64,000 nt of DNA from positions 1,402,501 through 1,466,500 of the forward strand of contig NC_036455.1 of NCBI RefSeq assembly GCF_002775205.1, read 5' to 3'. The translations under genes and the position numbers were made by a program. The stretch comes from Xiphophorus maculatus (taxonomy: Eukaryota; Chordata; Actinopteri; Cyprinodontiformes; Poeciliidae). The notes below the pieces were generated by a model, which saw only the letters and a list, made by a program, of their open reading frames with translations, searched no databases and was not told where the DNA came from. Below are positions 1-12,881 of this stretch, piece by piece (position 1 is the stretch's first letter; each line of letters starts with the position of its first letter).

Positions 1-511
1 CTATATGACCACTCATTTTCACTCAAAAACAAAAACAAACAACAACAACAACAAAAAAACAACAACCCCCCATATTTGGTTCATTGCTGGGGGGTTTTCA
101 GCAAGTGTAGTGTAACATTTATTGCAAACAGTGGAGGTACTTATAACACCCACTAACCAAGTGACTCAGTAATGTGAACATATGTCAAATATGTGGAGCT
201 GCTATATCTGGTTTACTTTCATCAAATGATCCAAAACATGTAGGCGGTATTTTGCAGAGATCCATTTTCGGCCAAACACCATCTGGTTAATTATCGCATG
301 TTACACACAGTCACTGAAAAAAACACAGTTTGTGAGCTCAAACTCACTCCTCTGAGCAAATAATGACGAGATATTTTGAATTTATGTTGGGTTTCAGCAA
401 GTTGACTCACCAATATAAGTTTTTGACTTTCTATTGACTTATGGTTGTAACTAATTGTTCTGTTTCCGTTTGGTTAAATATCTTTTGTTGTCATTTGTCT
501 TTACTTCCAAG
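1..511 (+). other. Upstream intron of sv2a
   Basis: AT-rich sequence with CAA/A-rich low complexity near 30-65. No further exon of the upstream helix bundle is visible. The acceptor AG at 510-511 opens the first visible sv2a exon in phase 1. Confidence 0.7.
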
Positions 512-3500
512 GGTGGAGTTTCCAGATGGGCTCAGCGTATCAGTTCCACAGCTGGCGAGTGTTTGTGTTGGTCTGTGCGTTTCCTTCTGTTGCAGCCATC
601 GCTGCACTCAACGCCATGCCTGAGAGCCCACGCTTCTACTTAGAGGTGTGCATAACAGTTGACAATCAGTCTTTTTAAAGCTCTACACATTCTTTGAGGT
701 TTTACCGCTAAAAACTTGGTGGAATAAATATATATATATATATTTTTAAATTTTTTTAGTCAGAAGTGACACGTCTTTATCTTCTTTTTCAAAACAGAAT
801 GGGAAGCATGATGAAGGCTGGATGATTCTGAAGCAAGTTCATGACACAAACATGAGAGCTAAAGGACACCCAGAGAGGGTGTTCACTGTGAGTATCCTTG
901 AGAAATATTTGTTGCAATCATTGAAACCAAAAGTTGAAAAAGATGCAACGGTGACAGACAATAAACATCACTTCATAAATGCTAGCTGGGAAAAACATCT
1001 TGCAATCTTGCAGTTACCTGCATTCATTACTGTGCAACATTCAGAATGTATTGTTATATGATTTATATATTGCATATATACCGTTTGATCAAATTCTAGA
1101 CTCTAAAGGCTCAGACACTGAACTTTAAGATAACAGTTGTGAGCTTAAATCTTATTTTATCGGTCAAATCAAATCGGTTTTTATTTGTGTAATACCAAAT
1201 TATATCAACATAAAAATATGGTTAACATTTAATAAACTATATACCATCATTGGAAAACTATTTACTCTGGTTATCTTTGTCGATGAAGACCTGAAGTGCG
1301 TAACTATGACAAGAACAAAAAACCACAGAGAATTGTAATGGGGCAAATATTTTCTCTCTACATTGTTTTTATGAGATAAGCTTAAGCCAACAAGGTTTTC
1401 AAACATATTTCCTGAATTGGCTACTATGAAAGCCTGACTGTCTCGTGTCTGATTATTCCAAGGTCACCACAATAAAGACTGTGAAGCAGGTTGATGAGTT
1501 GGTGGACATTGGAACCGACACCCCCGTCTGGCAGCGCTACAGACTGAAGATTATGAGTCTCTCCCAACAGGTCAGTAAAACTGTCAGAGTTACAAATGTG
1601 CTTTTTTTAAAACCCAGATTGTTTTTTTTTTCATGTCACACTCTGCAGCACAGCCACAGTACTGCGGCACAGTTCTGTTAGATTTTGATGCATTCAGCCT
1701 ACTTTCTGCTAAATGCAACGCCTACACCCTCCGTCCTGAATAAATAACACTTAACGAGGGTTGGGACTGGGTTTTGATTCTCAAATTTCGTTCTCACTCT
1801 CTTAGAAGCACGCAAAGCTTAGAAAGTAGCTTCAAAGAGTAATTAGATCAAAGCCAGATACGGATTTATTTCTTTTAAATGAATCTCGTTTTTTCTCTCG
1901 TCGCATGCTGCAGATACGGAACAACATTCTTGCCTGCTTCAGCCCTGAATACAAAAGGACCACCTTTATGCTCATGGCTGTTTGGTTCAGCATGTCTTTC
2001 AGGTAAACAGAAGAGCCCCGTCACTGTTCCTGTAGTATCTCATGTATGACATGCTCATTTTTCGTGCTTCTTCCGTCTGTCTTTTCTTCAAAAAACCTTG
2101 CAGCTACTATGGGCTGACGGTGTGGTTCCCTGACATGATCAAGTACATCCAGAAGCAGGAATATGAATCACGGACAAAGACCTTCACCAAGGAGCGAGTG
2201 GAGCATGTCACTTTTAACTTCACCCTAGAAAACCAAGTCCATCGCGATGGATACTATTTTAATGACAAGTAGGGCTTTCTTCGTATTCTGATGTGTGGCA
2301 AATATGGAACATGATAACCTCTGTTAGATAAAATGAGTTACATTGGCATATGATTGAAATGGTTCTTTTAAAAATCACAATATTGATAGTTCAATTGAAA
2401 CTCAAAGATCATATTGGAACTAGACTATAACAAAATCAAAAATCAGCCAATTATTTACCACGCAAAGGTGTTTCATTTTCAGAACATAAAAAACAAAAGT
2501 CTATTTGGATCTAAATCTTCAAAATACCAATTAAATGGACTAAAATCAAAAGTCTATGATGGTCTGCTGTTCTCTGAAATTCAAACAAAAGTTTCACAGG
2601 TAATTTTGAGTTGTTTTACAACTCAAAATTGATCAACTGGGGTCTGGCAATTTTCATCTGACACATACATACAGTGTTTGGTGACTCCCCCCTCTGATCA
2701 ATTCAAATTCAAAAATACTTCATTAATCCCAGAGGGAAATTAAATGCTGTTATAACTTATATTATCCGAGTTTCTTCAAAAGGTTGTTGTAGATACTGAC
2801 TGGGCAAGGATGATCTCATGTAGCACTCTGTTGTACCGCGAATCTAAGGATTTGTGGGTGCAGTTGAAGCATTATTTCTGCTTTTAGGATGTTTAATCAG
2901 CTTCTCCCAGTTGTAAACCGCCTTGTTTCTTTGATTATGCGTCATAGCAAATGTCCATAAGTAAAAATGTATCAAGAAAAATCCTTCCAGCTGCAAATCA
3001 TCTAAAATCAGAGAGAATACTTGGCCAAAAATCATTATGCTTCTGCCAGAAGCGGAGGAAGAAAAAGACAAGTGAGAATTTAAAGCTACTGGATCATTGT
3101 GTAAACTTTTGTACTGATCATAAATCAATTATGAATCATTTCAAAAGCTTTTAAACTTTGCGAAAATCATCATTCCCGTTAAAATACACAATTTAACATA
3201 ATAAAACAGGGACAGGAACACTGACACGCTGTCACAGTGAATGCTTTTTCCAAAAGCCCAAAATGTAATCTGACTACATTACATTTAGTCAGATTAATGT
3301 AATGTAGACATTTGTGTGAAAAGTCCGATTCTTAAAGGTGGCGCTCGCAATATAAATTAGTTATTCAAAAGTCTGTAGTGCAACTGAGTTATCTAAAGTT
3401 TGTGTGTGCAGGTTCCTCAGCCTGAAGATGAAGTCCATGGTGTTTGAAGACTCAGTGTTTGAGGAGTGCTACTTTGAGGACGTCACCTCCACACACACAT

Positions 3501-6500
3501 TCTTCAGGAACTGCACCTTCATCGCCAGCTTGTTTTACAACACAGGTAAATACTATTATAGCAAATGTTACAGTTAAATGTGATTTGGTGGGGAGTATGG
3601 TTTTAATTTTAAAACTGTTGTCCAGTCATACTTCAGGACAGGTAGTTATAATGACAATGTGATATTTTGTCTTTATCCCTTGAATCTCCCCTGCAAAAAA
3701 AACCAAAGCAAAACAAAACAATGGTTTGACAAGACGAGCGAAAGCAGAAACAACATGTACTATTTTACAAGACTGTATCTGTCGTTTTTATATTTCTATA
3801 ATATAAAAATTGAGATGGAAATTAGAATAGAAAAGAAAATCTGAGAAAATATTTATTTGGGAATGTTACTATTACTGATAATAATAATGTAATAATGCAC
3901 AAACAAGAAGGATTGCAGTAAGTAATGAGGAAGACTAATTCTACTCAAGTCAGTCAATTGTTTTCTGAATTCTTTGAAATAAACACAAAGGGAACAAATT
4001 CTTACACTTACAGTTTACATTTATCCATGGAAATTAGTTAGCTTAAAATTAATACACATAAATTCGATTTTACAGTGAAATACACAGAAAAAGAAGAGCA
4101 GCGAGAAACAACAGAAACCCTGTGATGCTTGTTACCCTGGGTTACTCTTTAGCTGGACCAATCGTAACCACAACACAAACAAATCCAGCACAGAAACAGA
4201 CTGACGGGATTGGATGAGACGCAGCTCTTTGAGATTTAGAGAGCATAAATCGAACAGGGAACATGAGACAAACTTATCCGTGTGGGTGGAGACAGACTCA
4301 CTTAAAGGCTCCTGTGACCGTCCTCTGCTTGTGGTTTTGATTCCTGCCAAAGGTCTGAATCAACATGTCAAGAGTTGAAGCTGTGAATCACATCTGAGAG
4401 ACTCTAACGCTTCTTTTGCTGACATTTTGCAGCCCTTCATTCTTAGCTGTGACAGATTTATTCTCGCCTATTTTTCTCAGGGAGAGCAGCAACCTCTTTC
4501 CTCTCACGCTTGAAGCCGACGACATATTCTTTTATTTCCATCACTCATCCATAAAACATTTTTTTTAAAAAGCATTTTAACATTGTCTTGGGGAAATCTA
4601 CGTCCCCCAAGACAATGCTGGGGAACGTAACATTGTTCAGACAGCTTATGATTAGCTGTCTGTGCACATTTCAGTGTGCACAAGTTTAAGCTTAAGCAGT
4701 GGAAATATGGTAAGCCATTGTGTCATATTTTCTTCAAGTCATTGGAGCAGGTCCGGGAGAATCAGAAGACAGCGCTATTGTTTTATTTATTATTTTTGTT
4801 ACTCTGGATTTTTGTTGGCTGTTGCATAACCATGGCAACCTTTTGTTGCCATGGTTATTCATGAAAAAAAAAACTTTCACAAAGTTAAAAAGTAAGAGCA
4901 AACATCCTTTCAACAACAACATCTAAAATTAAATAAATAAATAAAAGCAATGCTTCCACCCCAAAAATTATGAACATAAAGAATGAATCAGAAGTGAGCG
5001 GGATGGTTCTGGAGGGATGCCAAAGACTTGAGACTGGTTCCCTTTCCAGTGGGACGGCCACCATAAACATACACAGGCAATAGAATGGTTTTAGACCAAA
5101 GCATTTTCTGTTTTAGAATGGCCTAGTTAAAGTCCAGGCATAAACCCAATTGGGAATGTGTGGCAGGACTGGAAAATGGAAGTTGATTTCGGATTTTCAT
5201 CCAATCAGTTGAGAGAGATGTCTGCCTCAGGTTAGATACTGACTTCACATAAAAACACCTGAAAACCCCACATCTGAACTCTAAACCTTAAAACAACTTC
5301 TGTCTAAGCAATGACAGGCAGTTTAGTGTCTCATCTAAGGTCAAAAAAACAAATCAGTCATTCCCATTTTTTAAAATGGAATGCAAATTACTGCTTGCCG
5401 TACTGAACAAATGCGATAAGGAGTTCACCACACTGTATTTTTGTAATGTTTTAAGAGCCGTTCTTTTTCACCTTTGATCCGAGCCTCTGAAGTTGCAGTC
5501 CTCTGTGGGAAACATTACGCAACTTCTTTCTCTCCTCAGATTTGTTCAAGTACAGGCTTATCAACAGCAAGCTGATCAACAGCACGTTCCTCCACAACAA
5601 AGAGGGCTGCATGCTGGACTTCAGCGATGACTTCAACAACGCCTACATGATATACTTTGTCAACTTCCTTGGCACACTAGCTGTGCTCCCCGGGAACATT
5701 GTGTCTGCACTTTTGATGGACAAAATCGGCCGCTTGAGGATGCTGGGTAGGAAAACGCAGTCAAGTTTGAATATCGACATTTGGCATGGCTGCAAAATTG
5801 ATTTAAAAGTTATGTTTTTTTCTTCTTCCCCAGCTGGATCTAGCATCATCTCCTGTGTCAGCTGCTTCTTCTTGATGTTCGGCAACAGCGAGTCGGGGAT
5901 GATCGCCCTCTTATGTCTGTTTGGTGGCATCAGCATCGCCTCGTGGAACGCCCTGGATGTGATAACGGTGGAGCTGTACCCGTCAGATAAAAGGTAGCAC
6001 AGCAGCAGCACAGAATAGCTTCATAGTTAATCATTTCTGGACCGGTAACTATGGAAACCCCTCTGACTGAGGTGCCAGAAGTGAAAACTATTCATTTGTT
6101 TTAAATGATCACCTTTAAATCTTTTTTTGTTGGAATAAATCCTGCAGTTTTTTTTTTAGATTTTAAAATGAGTAGTTTATGATTCTAAAACAGTGTTTGG
6201 TAAATGTTTTTACATCTAAAACGTTTTGACAGATTTTATGCTACATCATTATGACACCAAACTCCTTTCTATTGGTGTCTTAATTGCTCGAAGTGGTCTT
6301 CATTAATAGTTACCCTGGTTTTTTGAGAACCAAATGTCTTTCTGTTTTTATTGTTGTTTTTGTTGTCTTTGGTGTTTTTTAAATTGATTCAGCTAGACAA
6401 AATGGAACCAAATTGCATCTTTGCGACAGTAATATTGAAAAGACGCAAAACACAAAAGATCGTTTCCACTGTGATCGTCAATAAATATAAAACCCAATGA

Positions 6501-7372
6501 AACATAAAACAAGGGACACAATGGTTACAAAACAATTAGTGAGGACAGAAAAAATAAGAGTAATGGATTAAATAAAAAATAGCAGAGAATCAAACAGATA
6601 AAATAATCTAGATTATTTACATCAAATATTTAAAAATTACAAATGTTATCTAAAATTTAAAAGTCACCTTAGTAAATAGGGCTGAATCTAAATGTATGCC
6701 ACACTTTTCAGATTTTTACTTATAAAAAAAAAATCCAAATAATTTATCAATTTATAATTATGCAATACTTTGTGTTGCTCCGTACACAAAGTTTCAGTAA
6801 AATACATCAAAGTTTGTGGTTGCATGAAAAAATCGGAGCATTTTCTGCCATGTGTACAAACGTCATTGGTTAAGCAGAGCCTTTTTATGCCTGACTGAGT
6901 CATAGGTCAGAAGTAAGTGGATGTATAAAAGGAAAAAAGATTCTGAAAATTGGCAGGTACTGGATTGAAAATGAGAGGGAAAAGCATCAAGTCACCTGCA
7001 AAACAAACAAACAAGAAGAAATCGTCAAACGACCTTCAGAAAGCCTAAGGAAAGCTTTTTGAGGACATGACAAGAAAGCATTCCTACTCAGACACAAAAA
7101 GAGGAAGGATTTAGGACTTTTACACAAACCTTTATGTAAAGTATTCTACATTTTGGAACTGATAGCTGCTCTCTGTTCTTGTCTTCAGGACCACAGCGTT
7201 CGGTTTCCTGAACGCCCTCTGCAAACTGGCAGCTGTTCTGGGCATCAGCATCTTCCAGTCGTTTGTGGGCATCACTAAGGCCGTACCCATCTTATTCGCC
7301 GGCGGTGCACTCGCCGCCGGCAGTTTCCTCGCGACAAAGCTGCCTGAGACGAGAGGCCAGGTGTTGCAGTAA
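512..7372 (+). CDS. sv2a: Synaptic vesicle glycoprotein 2 (SV2A-type), 3' nine exons; 5' part outside window
   Basis: SV2 proteins are 12-helix vesicle membrane glycoproteins of the major facilitator superfamily, acting in neurons and endocrine cells to tune vesicle priming and calcium-triggered release. Coding exons read as 512-645, 798-887, 1463-1570, 1914-2002, 2104-2268, 3412-3545, 5540-5746, 5834-5993 and 7189-7372 (stop TAA). Each has AG/GT borders and the phases join without a break, giving about 423 codons, roughly the C-terminal 57% of a family member of about 740 residues. Visible in order: the end of the first helix bundle with the PESPRF motif, the cytoplasmic KQVHDTNMRAKG segment, helix 7 (SYYGLTVWFPDM), the large lumenal domain of pentapeptide-like repeats (FEDSVFEECYFEDV), then the last helices with DKIGRLRML and a C-terminal LPETRGQVLQ. 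N-glycosylation sequons NFT, NCT and NST lie in the lumenal domain. The lumenal and C-terminal stretches match SV2A better than SV2B or SV2C from memory, and the neighbours also fit SV2A. Confidence 0.93.
2695..2860. repeat. Degenerate interspersed repeat in sv2a intron
   Basis: The stretch contains the phrase CTTCATTAATCCCAGAGGGA followed by a segment about restoring or blocking a cluster, a combination I recall from 3' ends of dispersed retroelement copies in fish. Old and diverged; class not determined. Confidence 0.35.
3266..3296. repeat. Perfect 11-bp inverted repeat
   Basis: TAATCTGACTA at 3266-3276 is the exact reverse complement of TAGTCAGATTA at 3286-3296, with a 9-base loop. It lies in an sv2a intron just upstream of the exon at 3412. 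No function is assigned. Confidence 0.7.
4581..4858. repeat. Cluster of perfect short hairpins in sv2a intron
   Basis: Three exact inverted repeats occur in 280 bp. A 13-bp pair (CATTGTCTTGGGG) lies at 4581-4593 and 4605-4617. A 9-bp pair (CAGACAGCT/AGCTGTCTG) lies near 4638-4663. A 14-bp pair (ATAACCATGGCAAC) lies at 4826-4839 and 4845-4858 with a 5-base loop. TGTGCAC/GTGCACA also occurs near 4660-4682. The hairpins are too short for a microRNA precursor. They may be remnants of foldback transposon ends. Confidence 0.6.
5015..5240 (+). mobile_element. Tc1-like transposase fragment (decayed)
   Basis: The plus strand reads like the catalytic part of a fish Tc1 transposase gene: an AAAGACTTGAGACTGG segment, then a block for the CCCAAACATAC (PKHT) region, then GAATGGCCTAGTTAAAGTCC (W-P-S-Q-S-P region) and a CCCAATTGGGAATGTGTGGC (P-I-E-N-V-W) region. 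Stops and frameshifts make it non-coding. It lies in the sv2a intron between exons 3412-3545 and 5540-5746. Confidence 0.8.
6686..6850 (+). mobile_element. Tc1-like element terminal region (decayed)
   Basis: GGCTGAATCTAAATGTATG, then CCACACTTTTCAGATTTTTA, and later AAAATACATCAAAGTTTGTGG resemble the 3' noncoding end of a common fish Tc1 family. The fragment sits in the last sv2a intron. The boundaries are approximate and the terminal repeat is not resolved. Confidence 0.55.
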
Positions 7373-9186
7373 GGCAGACGACCAGCAGAGTTCAGCCGGA
7401 GGGAGAGAGTGATAGGCCTGAACATCCCAGAGAGCTTCAGCGCTGCCCGTTTGTTTCACAGCAACAGTAGAGACTGCCTGCCCCCCTATTGTAAGCCCAG
7501 AATCCTTTGAAATGTGGATTGCATCGTTCAATGTCAGGAATTAAAGAAGAGCAAACTTTTTTTTTTTAGACAACCCGCACAAAATCTCAATACCTGTGGC
7601 TTATGTTCAGCTGCTCTGGCAGGTATTACAAAAGTCTAATCCTTCAAAGGTGGTTAATTATGTATTTGTACTAAGACACAGTCACAGTGGAATGGCAGAA
7701 AATACTGAAAAGAAGAAGCATTTATTGGGGGAAAGATTTAGCTCATGCAAGATGAAAACGCAGCGTTCTTCTTTACTCGTGTGTCTTAATCTCCATGACT
7801 GGTTTACAGAGCTGTTACTAATTTTACTGTTTTCTAAGTAGTTCAGTTCATCACTGCCAGACCCACTGGGAGCAGGTATTACCTACCAAATCCCACTAAC
7901 ACGTTTCAGTAAAGCTGACTTCCTCAGACAGACGGAGATGCATTTCACAGGATTCTTAGTTAGATCTAGTTCCTCAGTGTCAAGCCCATGTTTACCCTCC
8001 CTCTTGTGTGACAGTTTGTGGATGCTCATGGGTGAGAGGGATGGATTTTGGTCAAATGTTTATGTGTGAGAGGAGAACATAGTGTGCTTTTTGTCTGCAT
8101 TAGTTGTGTGTTTTAAGGGAGCCAGTTGTGTTTGAGCTTTTGTGGATGGGAAAACTGTGAGGCTGAAATGTTTGTTTTAGGTGAAAATCAGGTTTTGGAG
8201 TTAGCTTAATGTACATTGATCTAATTGACTGCTTGTTTTTATGTCAGCAGAATGTTTTCATATTTTGATTTATTGTAGTCCATAAAGATTCAACACAACT
8301 GTCTGTCATCTTACGTCCTCAGACTCAGGAGGAAATCTATTACATAGTTGTACTCTAAAGTTGATTTGCTTCTTATTGAGTTCATAATTCCCCAATCTGA
8401 TTTTTTTTTTGTCCTTGAGGTCAGTGAGTGATTTGCAGATACCAAGACTCACTGTGATATTATATTAAAATGATTAAAATTAGTCCTAAAACTCTGTAAA
8501 TAAAACTCTGCAGCTTTAAATTCCAGTAAAACAGAACCCAAAATTTATTCGGGATTACACTTACGAGCACACCAGTCCAGGATGTGCTGCTTCATACAAT
8601 TAACAACTAGTATTGCTGCTGCTTCATGCACAGCTCTTTCTTTGGCATGAAAAGCCGTTTAGTAATGTTTGAGCACATAGTGCAGAGCATGCCACAATGG
8701 CACAGACAGAAAACTGCAGCAGTTTCTACTTGGGAACAGATCAAGTCCTTCCTTATCACGTTTTAACTTCATTAAACAAATGGGACCAAAACTCAAAAAA
8801 CAGGCAGCAGAGCATATAGGGAAGGTGTGAGTTAATTTTAAGGGCTCCTGTTCAGTCATTCCTCACCGTATAAATTTTTTACTAAAAACTTTTTGCTCAC
8901 TGCACCGCTCTCCAACTTAAAACTAAAACATTCTGAATACAAAGTGGATTGTACTTATTACTGATTCTTGGTGTCATTTGTCTGAAGTTTTACATCATCA
9001 TGTGTGCTGACAATCAGTGAGTGTGAGATTCTGACCTTAACACATCCTCTAAATTGTGTACATGTGTTTACTAGTAGCGTACTGTTATTTTATAGTTGTG
9101 GGCGGCACAAAATTAAATCTGCAAAAGAACGAGGAGATGAATTTCTAAAAGAATATGTTGTTGAGATGGTTCTTATTACGAATAAA
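7373..9186 (+). other. Probable sv2a 3' untranslated region
   Basis: Sequence following the sv2a stop codon. AATAAA polyadenylation hexamers on the plus strand occur at 8499-8504 and 9181-9186, and either could end the transcript. No credible ORF or exon is present. Transcript data would be needed to choose the end. Confidence 0.4.
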
Positions 9187-11848
9187 GATAATTACTTTCA
9201 CATAATTGTTTACTACTACACATATTTTTGAAGTAAAGAAAAAAAATTTAATTCATAAACTTGTTTTTAAATTCCTCTATTTTTTCTATTTATAGTTGTA
9301 TTAATATATTATTGATATAAAAGTACTTAACTTTTTTTTTCCATTAGCGAAGTGGACTTGCCCAAAACCAAAATAATCTTTGAAACACAACATAAGAATA
9401 CGTTTTAAAAGATTAAGACTTAAAGTAAAGGAAATAATTGCACAATATAAACTTAGAAACACTACAGACTTATTTTTATGTCATTCCAAAGTCAGACCGC
9501 TATTGACTTCTGTTAGCATAGTTTAGCATAGTAAATGTGGTGCAAACGTATTAGCACTGGCAGTACAAGGCTGCCAGACGTACAGTAACTTTATACAACT
9601 ACATATGAACAAAAACTGATGCTAGTTCATGTGCAACTAGCGTTAGCCATGTAGCATAGCTAGCTAATACAGCAAGTTGTGAAAGCAGCAGATAAAAATG
9701 ACATGAGTTATTTCTTAAAAAGTCATTGAGTTTGTTCATGATCCATTTGTTGATTTCTATTGATCTTTTATACCTCCCATAAAAACCGCTTTTTCTACAT
9801 ACCTGTTAAAACATTTTTGCTGCAACTACAATGCTAAATGAAACTAGCTGTTTATTGAATCAAATATTGGAGCTTATTTGAATAGATACCACCTGAATGA
9901 AAAACAAAATCACTAAACATGATGGTTCACACAGTTAGTTAATTAGATTTTTTCATCAGGATAGATTTGAATGTCTTCGAAAAGGCCTTAAATGAAGCCA
10001 AACTCAGAGACATGACCTGACTGATTAAACACAAGGCAAAAGCGTGACTAAAATCCACAAAAATAACTTTTTTACCCGTCAGATTTCTGTATCCAGCCGA
10101 TCTTGACGCATGTTTGTATCGTACTGTCTAATCTCTTGGATGTCCTGTATGCCAGCTGTTTTTGTCCAAAGCAAGAGAAGCAGTGTTTTTGTTGTATGAT
10201 GACATAGATCTGTTGCTTGCAATGATTGTTCTTTATCAAAGTGGGGTCAACGTTGGTCGAACTTGATTATGTGACATGACAGTTAGTCGATGGTAACTGT
10301 GCTCCTTGTACAGCTTGGACCCAAGTTACCTTAATACACTCATTTAGTTTATCAATAAATATCTGAGGATGATGCTGCTTGAAACATCAATCTTGTCAGA
10401 GATACAAGAAAGGGAAGGCCGGGAAGAGGCAATCGTAATGGGAGCCAAAACCTAGTTGTTTGAGTTTATGAAAGAGGACAGGTAAGCAATAAGAAGGGCC
10501 ATGACTTATTAAAACGTTTCCTGTTAAAGTTTAAGCTCCTGTCCAAAATGTAACCAACTGTTGCTATCTGTAAAATCTATACATGTACAAATGAAGAACC
10601 TATTTCTGGTTTGAGTTTTATGGCAGCATAAAGACACCAGAATTACTTCCCTTGATTATGGTGGTCTGTTAAAGGTGTTTTCATGGCATGATATTTGTCT
10701 GATCAACTCTTATGAACATTCAAATGGGTTCTGAATGACTTGTTTACAAAAAAAAAGGATCTACCCATAACACTCATTTGCAGAGAACAGTGAGAATCCT
10801 TCATTTTATGTGGGATCAAAGGAGTATACATTTGTGTTTTATTCAGTTTGACTCTGATCTGTTAATTAACTAATAAAGGGTCTTCTCTAAATGTAAGTTC
10901 ACTTCAAAATTCAGTGTATCGTGTGTGGAAACTGTAAATGTTTCTATGTAAAAGTATGGACTTTGTGGAAAAAAAAAAGATAAAGGAAACAATTCTAAAA
11001 AGTTAAATATGAAAAAAAAATCTATTATGTGTTGTCTGTGTTTTGTAAATGAAGACTGAAAATCTTGGTAAATATAGTATTTATTATCATGGATATTGAG
11101 ATTATTTTGGTGATGCTGAAAAGGTGCTGTATGTATTTTCTGTGAGATTTGTTCATTATGCTGGGTTTTGCACATTTGTGCCAGTTATCCAGTTCTATGA
11201 GAAAAATTATAATGAAAATAAAAATAATAAAAAAATAATGTCTTGCATTGCATTTAAAGGTAAGTTTGATAGATTTAAGTCTAAATTCAGTTTGAAATTT
11301 CTTTTGAACTTATAGAATATTTCCACAGGAAGTGCATTAAATCACACTATTGGCCATCTGCTGCCTTGGAGAAGAAACTAGCATCATCTATGATCGTAAC
11401 ACTATTGCACATAAAAGTTGATCCTTAAAAAATATAGAGCTGCATGAAGCCACAGGTTTCATTTGATCTGTGTATCAAATATTGCAATGAGCCAATGTCA
11501 CCTAAATACTAAAATGGTGATTGCTTCACCTCAAGATAAACAGCATGAGCTATTTTATGATTCAGCTGAATTCTACTCAGCATGAAATTTAATGCCCAGA
11601 CAACCATTTGAATGTGATAAAAGATGGCAATGCTGTACTTCTTTCCAAAGGAAAACATTGAATTCCAATACACATGCACTTATTCAGAGGATTGCATCAA
11701 AAGTGACACTTTAAAGACATGACAGGAATTGAAGTTCTACAAAATCTGCTTCCTTTCCTCACATTTTGACCTGAACACTGAAATAACAAACTTTAACTGG
11801 AAGTGACAAACCTAAACAGGGACGTGTGAGAGCGAGCTCAGGCAATTG
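9187..11848. other. Intergenic DNA, no gene seen
   Basis: AT-rich DNA without convincing exons. TAGCAT/GTTAGC-type short repeats occur at about 9517-9665. The open frames here are short and lack splice context or recognisable protein similarity. Confidence 0.5.
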
Positions 11849-11856
11849 GTAGAACA
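11849..11856. repeat. Target-site duplication, left copy (GTAGAACA)
   Basis: Eight bases immediately left of the hAT element, identical to 12874-12881. Perfect identity points to a fairly recent insertion, though eight bases give little resolution. Confidence 0.88.
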
Positions 11857-12873
11857 TAGTGATGGGTCCATCAACACCGATGCGTCGGCGCATGCGTCAA
11901 GCCCACAGACCAAACTCCGTGTCGGTGCGCGTATTGCTTTCAGCAGGTCACGTGAACGATACAGGAACTGTTTCGAAATGACACTGGCGCGACAAACTGT
12001 GTTTATAAGGAAGAGAATCTGTCAACGAAATGCATTTGCCAAAATAATTCTTGATCTTTTACGGTACAACGTCAACTATGGAGCCTCAAGGCAAACGAAA
12101 GGTTTCGTAGTTTGGGACCATTTTGATCTTACATCAGAAAATAAGGTATTGGTTGTCACTTCCATCTGGTTCTTTTCAGTTTCTACTTGATCTATCTGAA
12201 TCCAAATTCAGCTGAAATTGACTCTTGATTTATTTTCATATCATGTTCTGCAGGTTAAGTGTTGCGACAGAACTGTCTTATTTAAATAAATCCACCTCCT
12301 CATTGCTGAGGCATTATAGGGCCAGGCATCAGAATGAAGTCCCAGATACACCTAGGATAAACTCAGGTATACAGCCATTCTACAAATTACTCAGTTGCTT
12401 TTTATAAATTATTTCATATAAATGTATGGTTTACTTAATTTTTTCTACAGCAGGAGAAGTTGTGTCAATAAAGCGTAACAGACTAAATTTCAAAATGTTG
12501 GAAAATCTCATTTTTTTTTAATGAAAATTTGAGAAAAAAACAAAAACAAAACAGTTCACAAACATCCTCATTCTGAACACGTTCACTTACATTTTCACTT
12601 TATGGTACATGTTCCCATTATTTATTGACTGTATCTAAGAATATAAAATAGATTTTGAATTTAACTGAACATATGACATAATACAATATATAATATACAA
12701 TAAAATACAATGACTTAAATCTTATTGTATAGACTAGGTCATCAAATCAGTCTGTCGACTATGTTGCCTGTAGGGATTTTTAATGTCCAGCAGGTGTCAG
12801 TATTCAATAACAGTATCAATACAGTTTTGCTATGGGTTGAATCGCTTCATGACGCCTCATTTACCCATCACTA
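11857..12873 (+). mobile_element. Complete non-autonomous hAT element with BED-finger remnant
   Basis: The element starts TAGTGATGGGT (11857-11867) and ends with the exact reverse complement ACCCATCACTA (12863-12873), an 11-bp perfect terminal inverted repeat. It is flanked by a perfect 8-bp duplication GTAGAACA at 11849-11856 and 12874-12881, as hAT transposases make. Inside, 12085-12145 encodes VWDHFDLTSENK. After a possible intron (GT at 12146, AG before 12254), the next block encodes TELSYLNKSTSSLLRHYRAR, together resembling a BED zinc finger of hAT transposases. The finger is broken: bases between VKC and TELSY are missing and the frame shifts. No catalytic domain is present, so the copy would depend on an autonomous relative. 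Confidence 0.9.
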
Positions 12874-12881
12874 GTAGAACA
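12874..12881. repeat. Target-site duplication, right copy (GTAGAACA)
   Basis: Eight bases immediately right of the hAT element, identical to 11849-11856. Confidence 0.88.
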
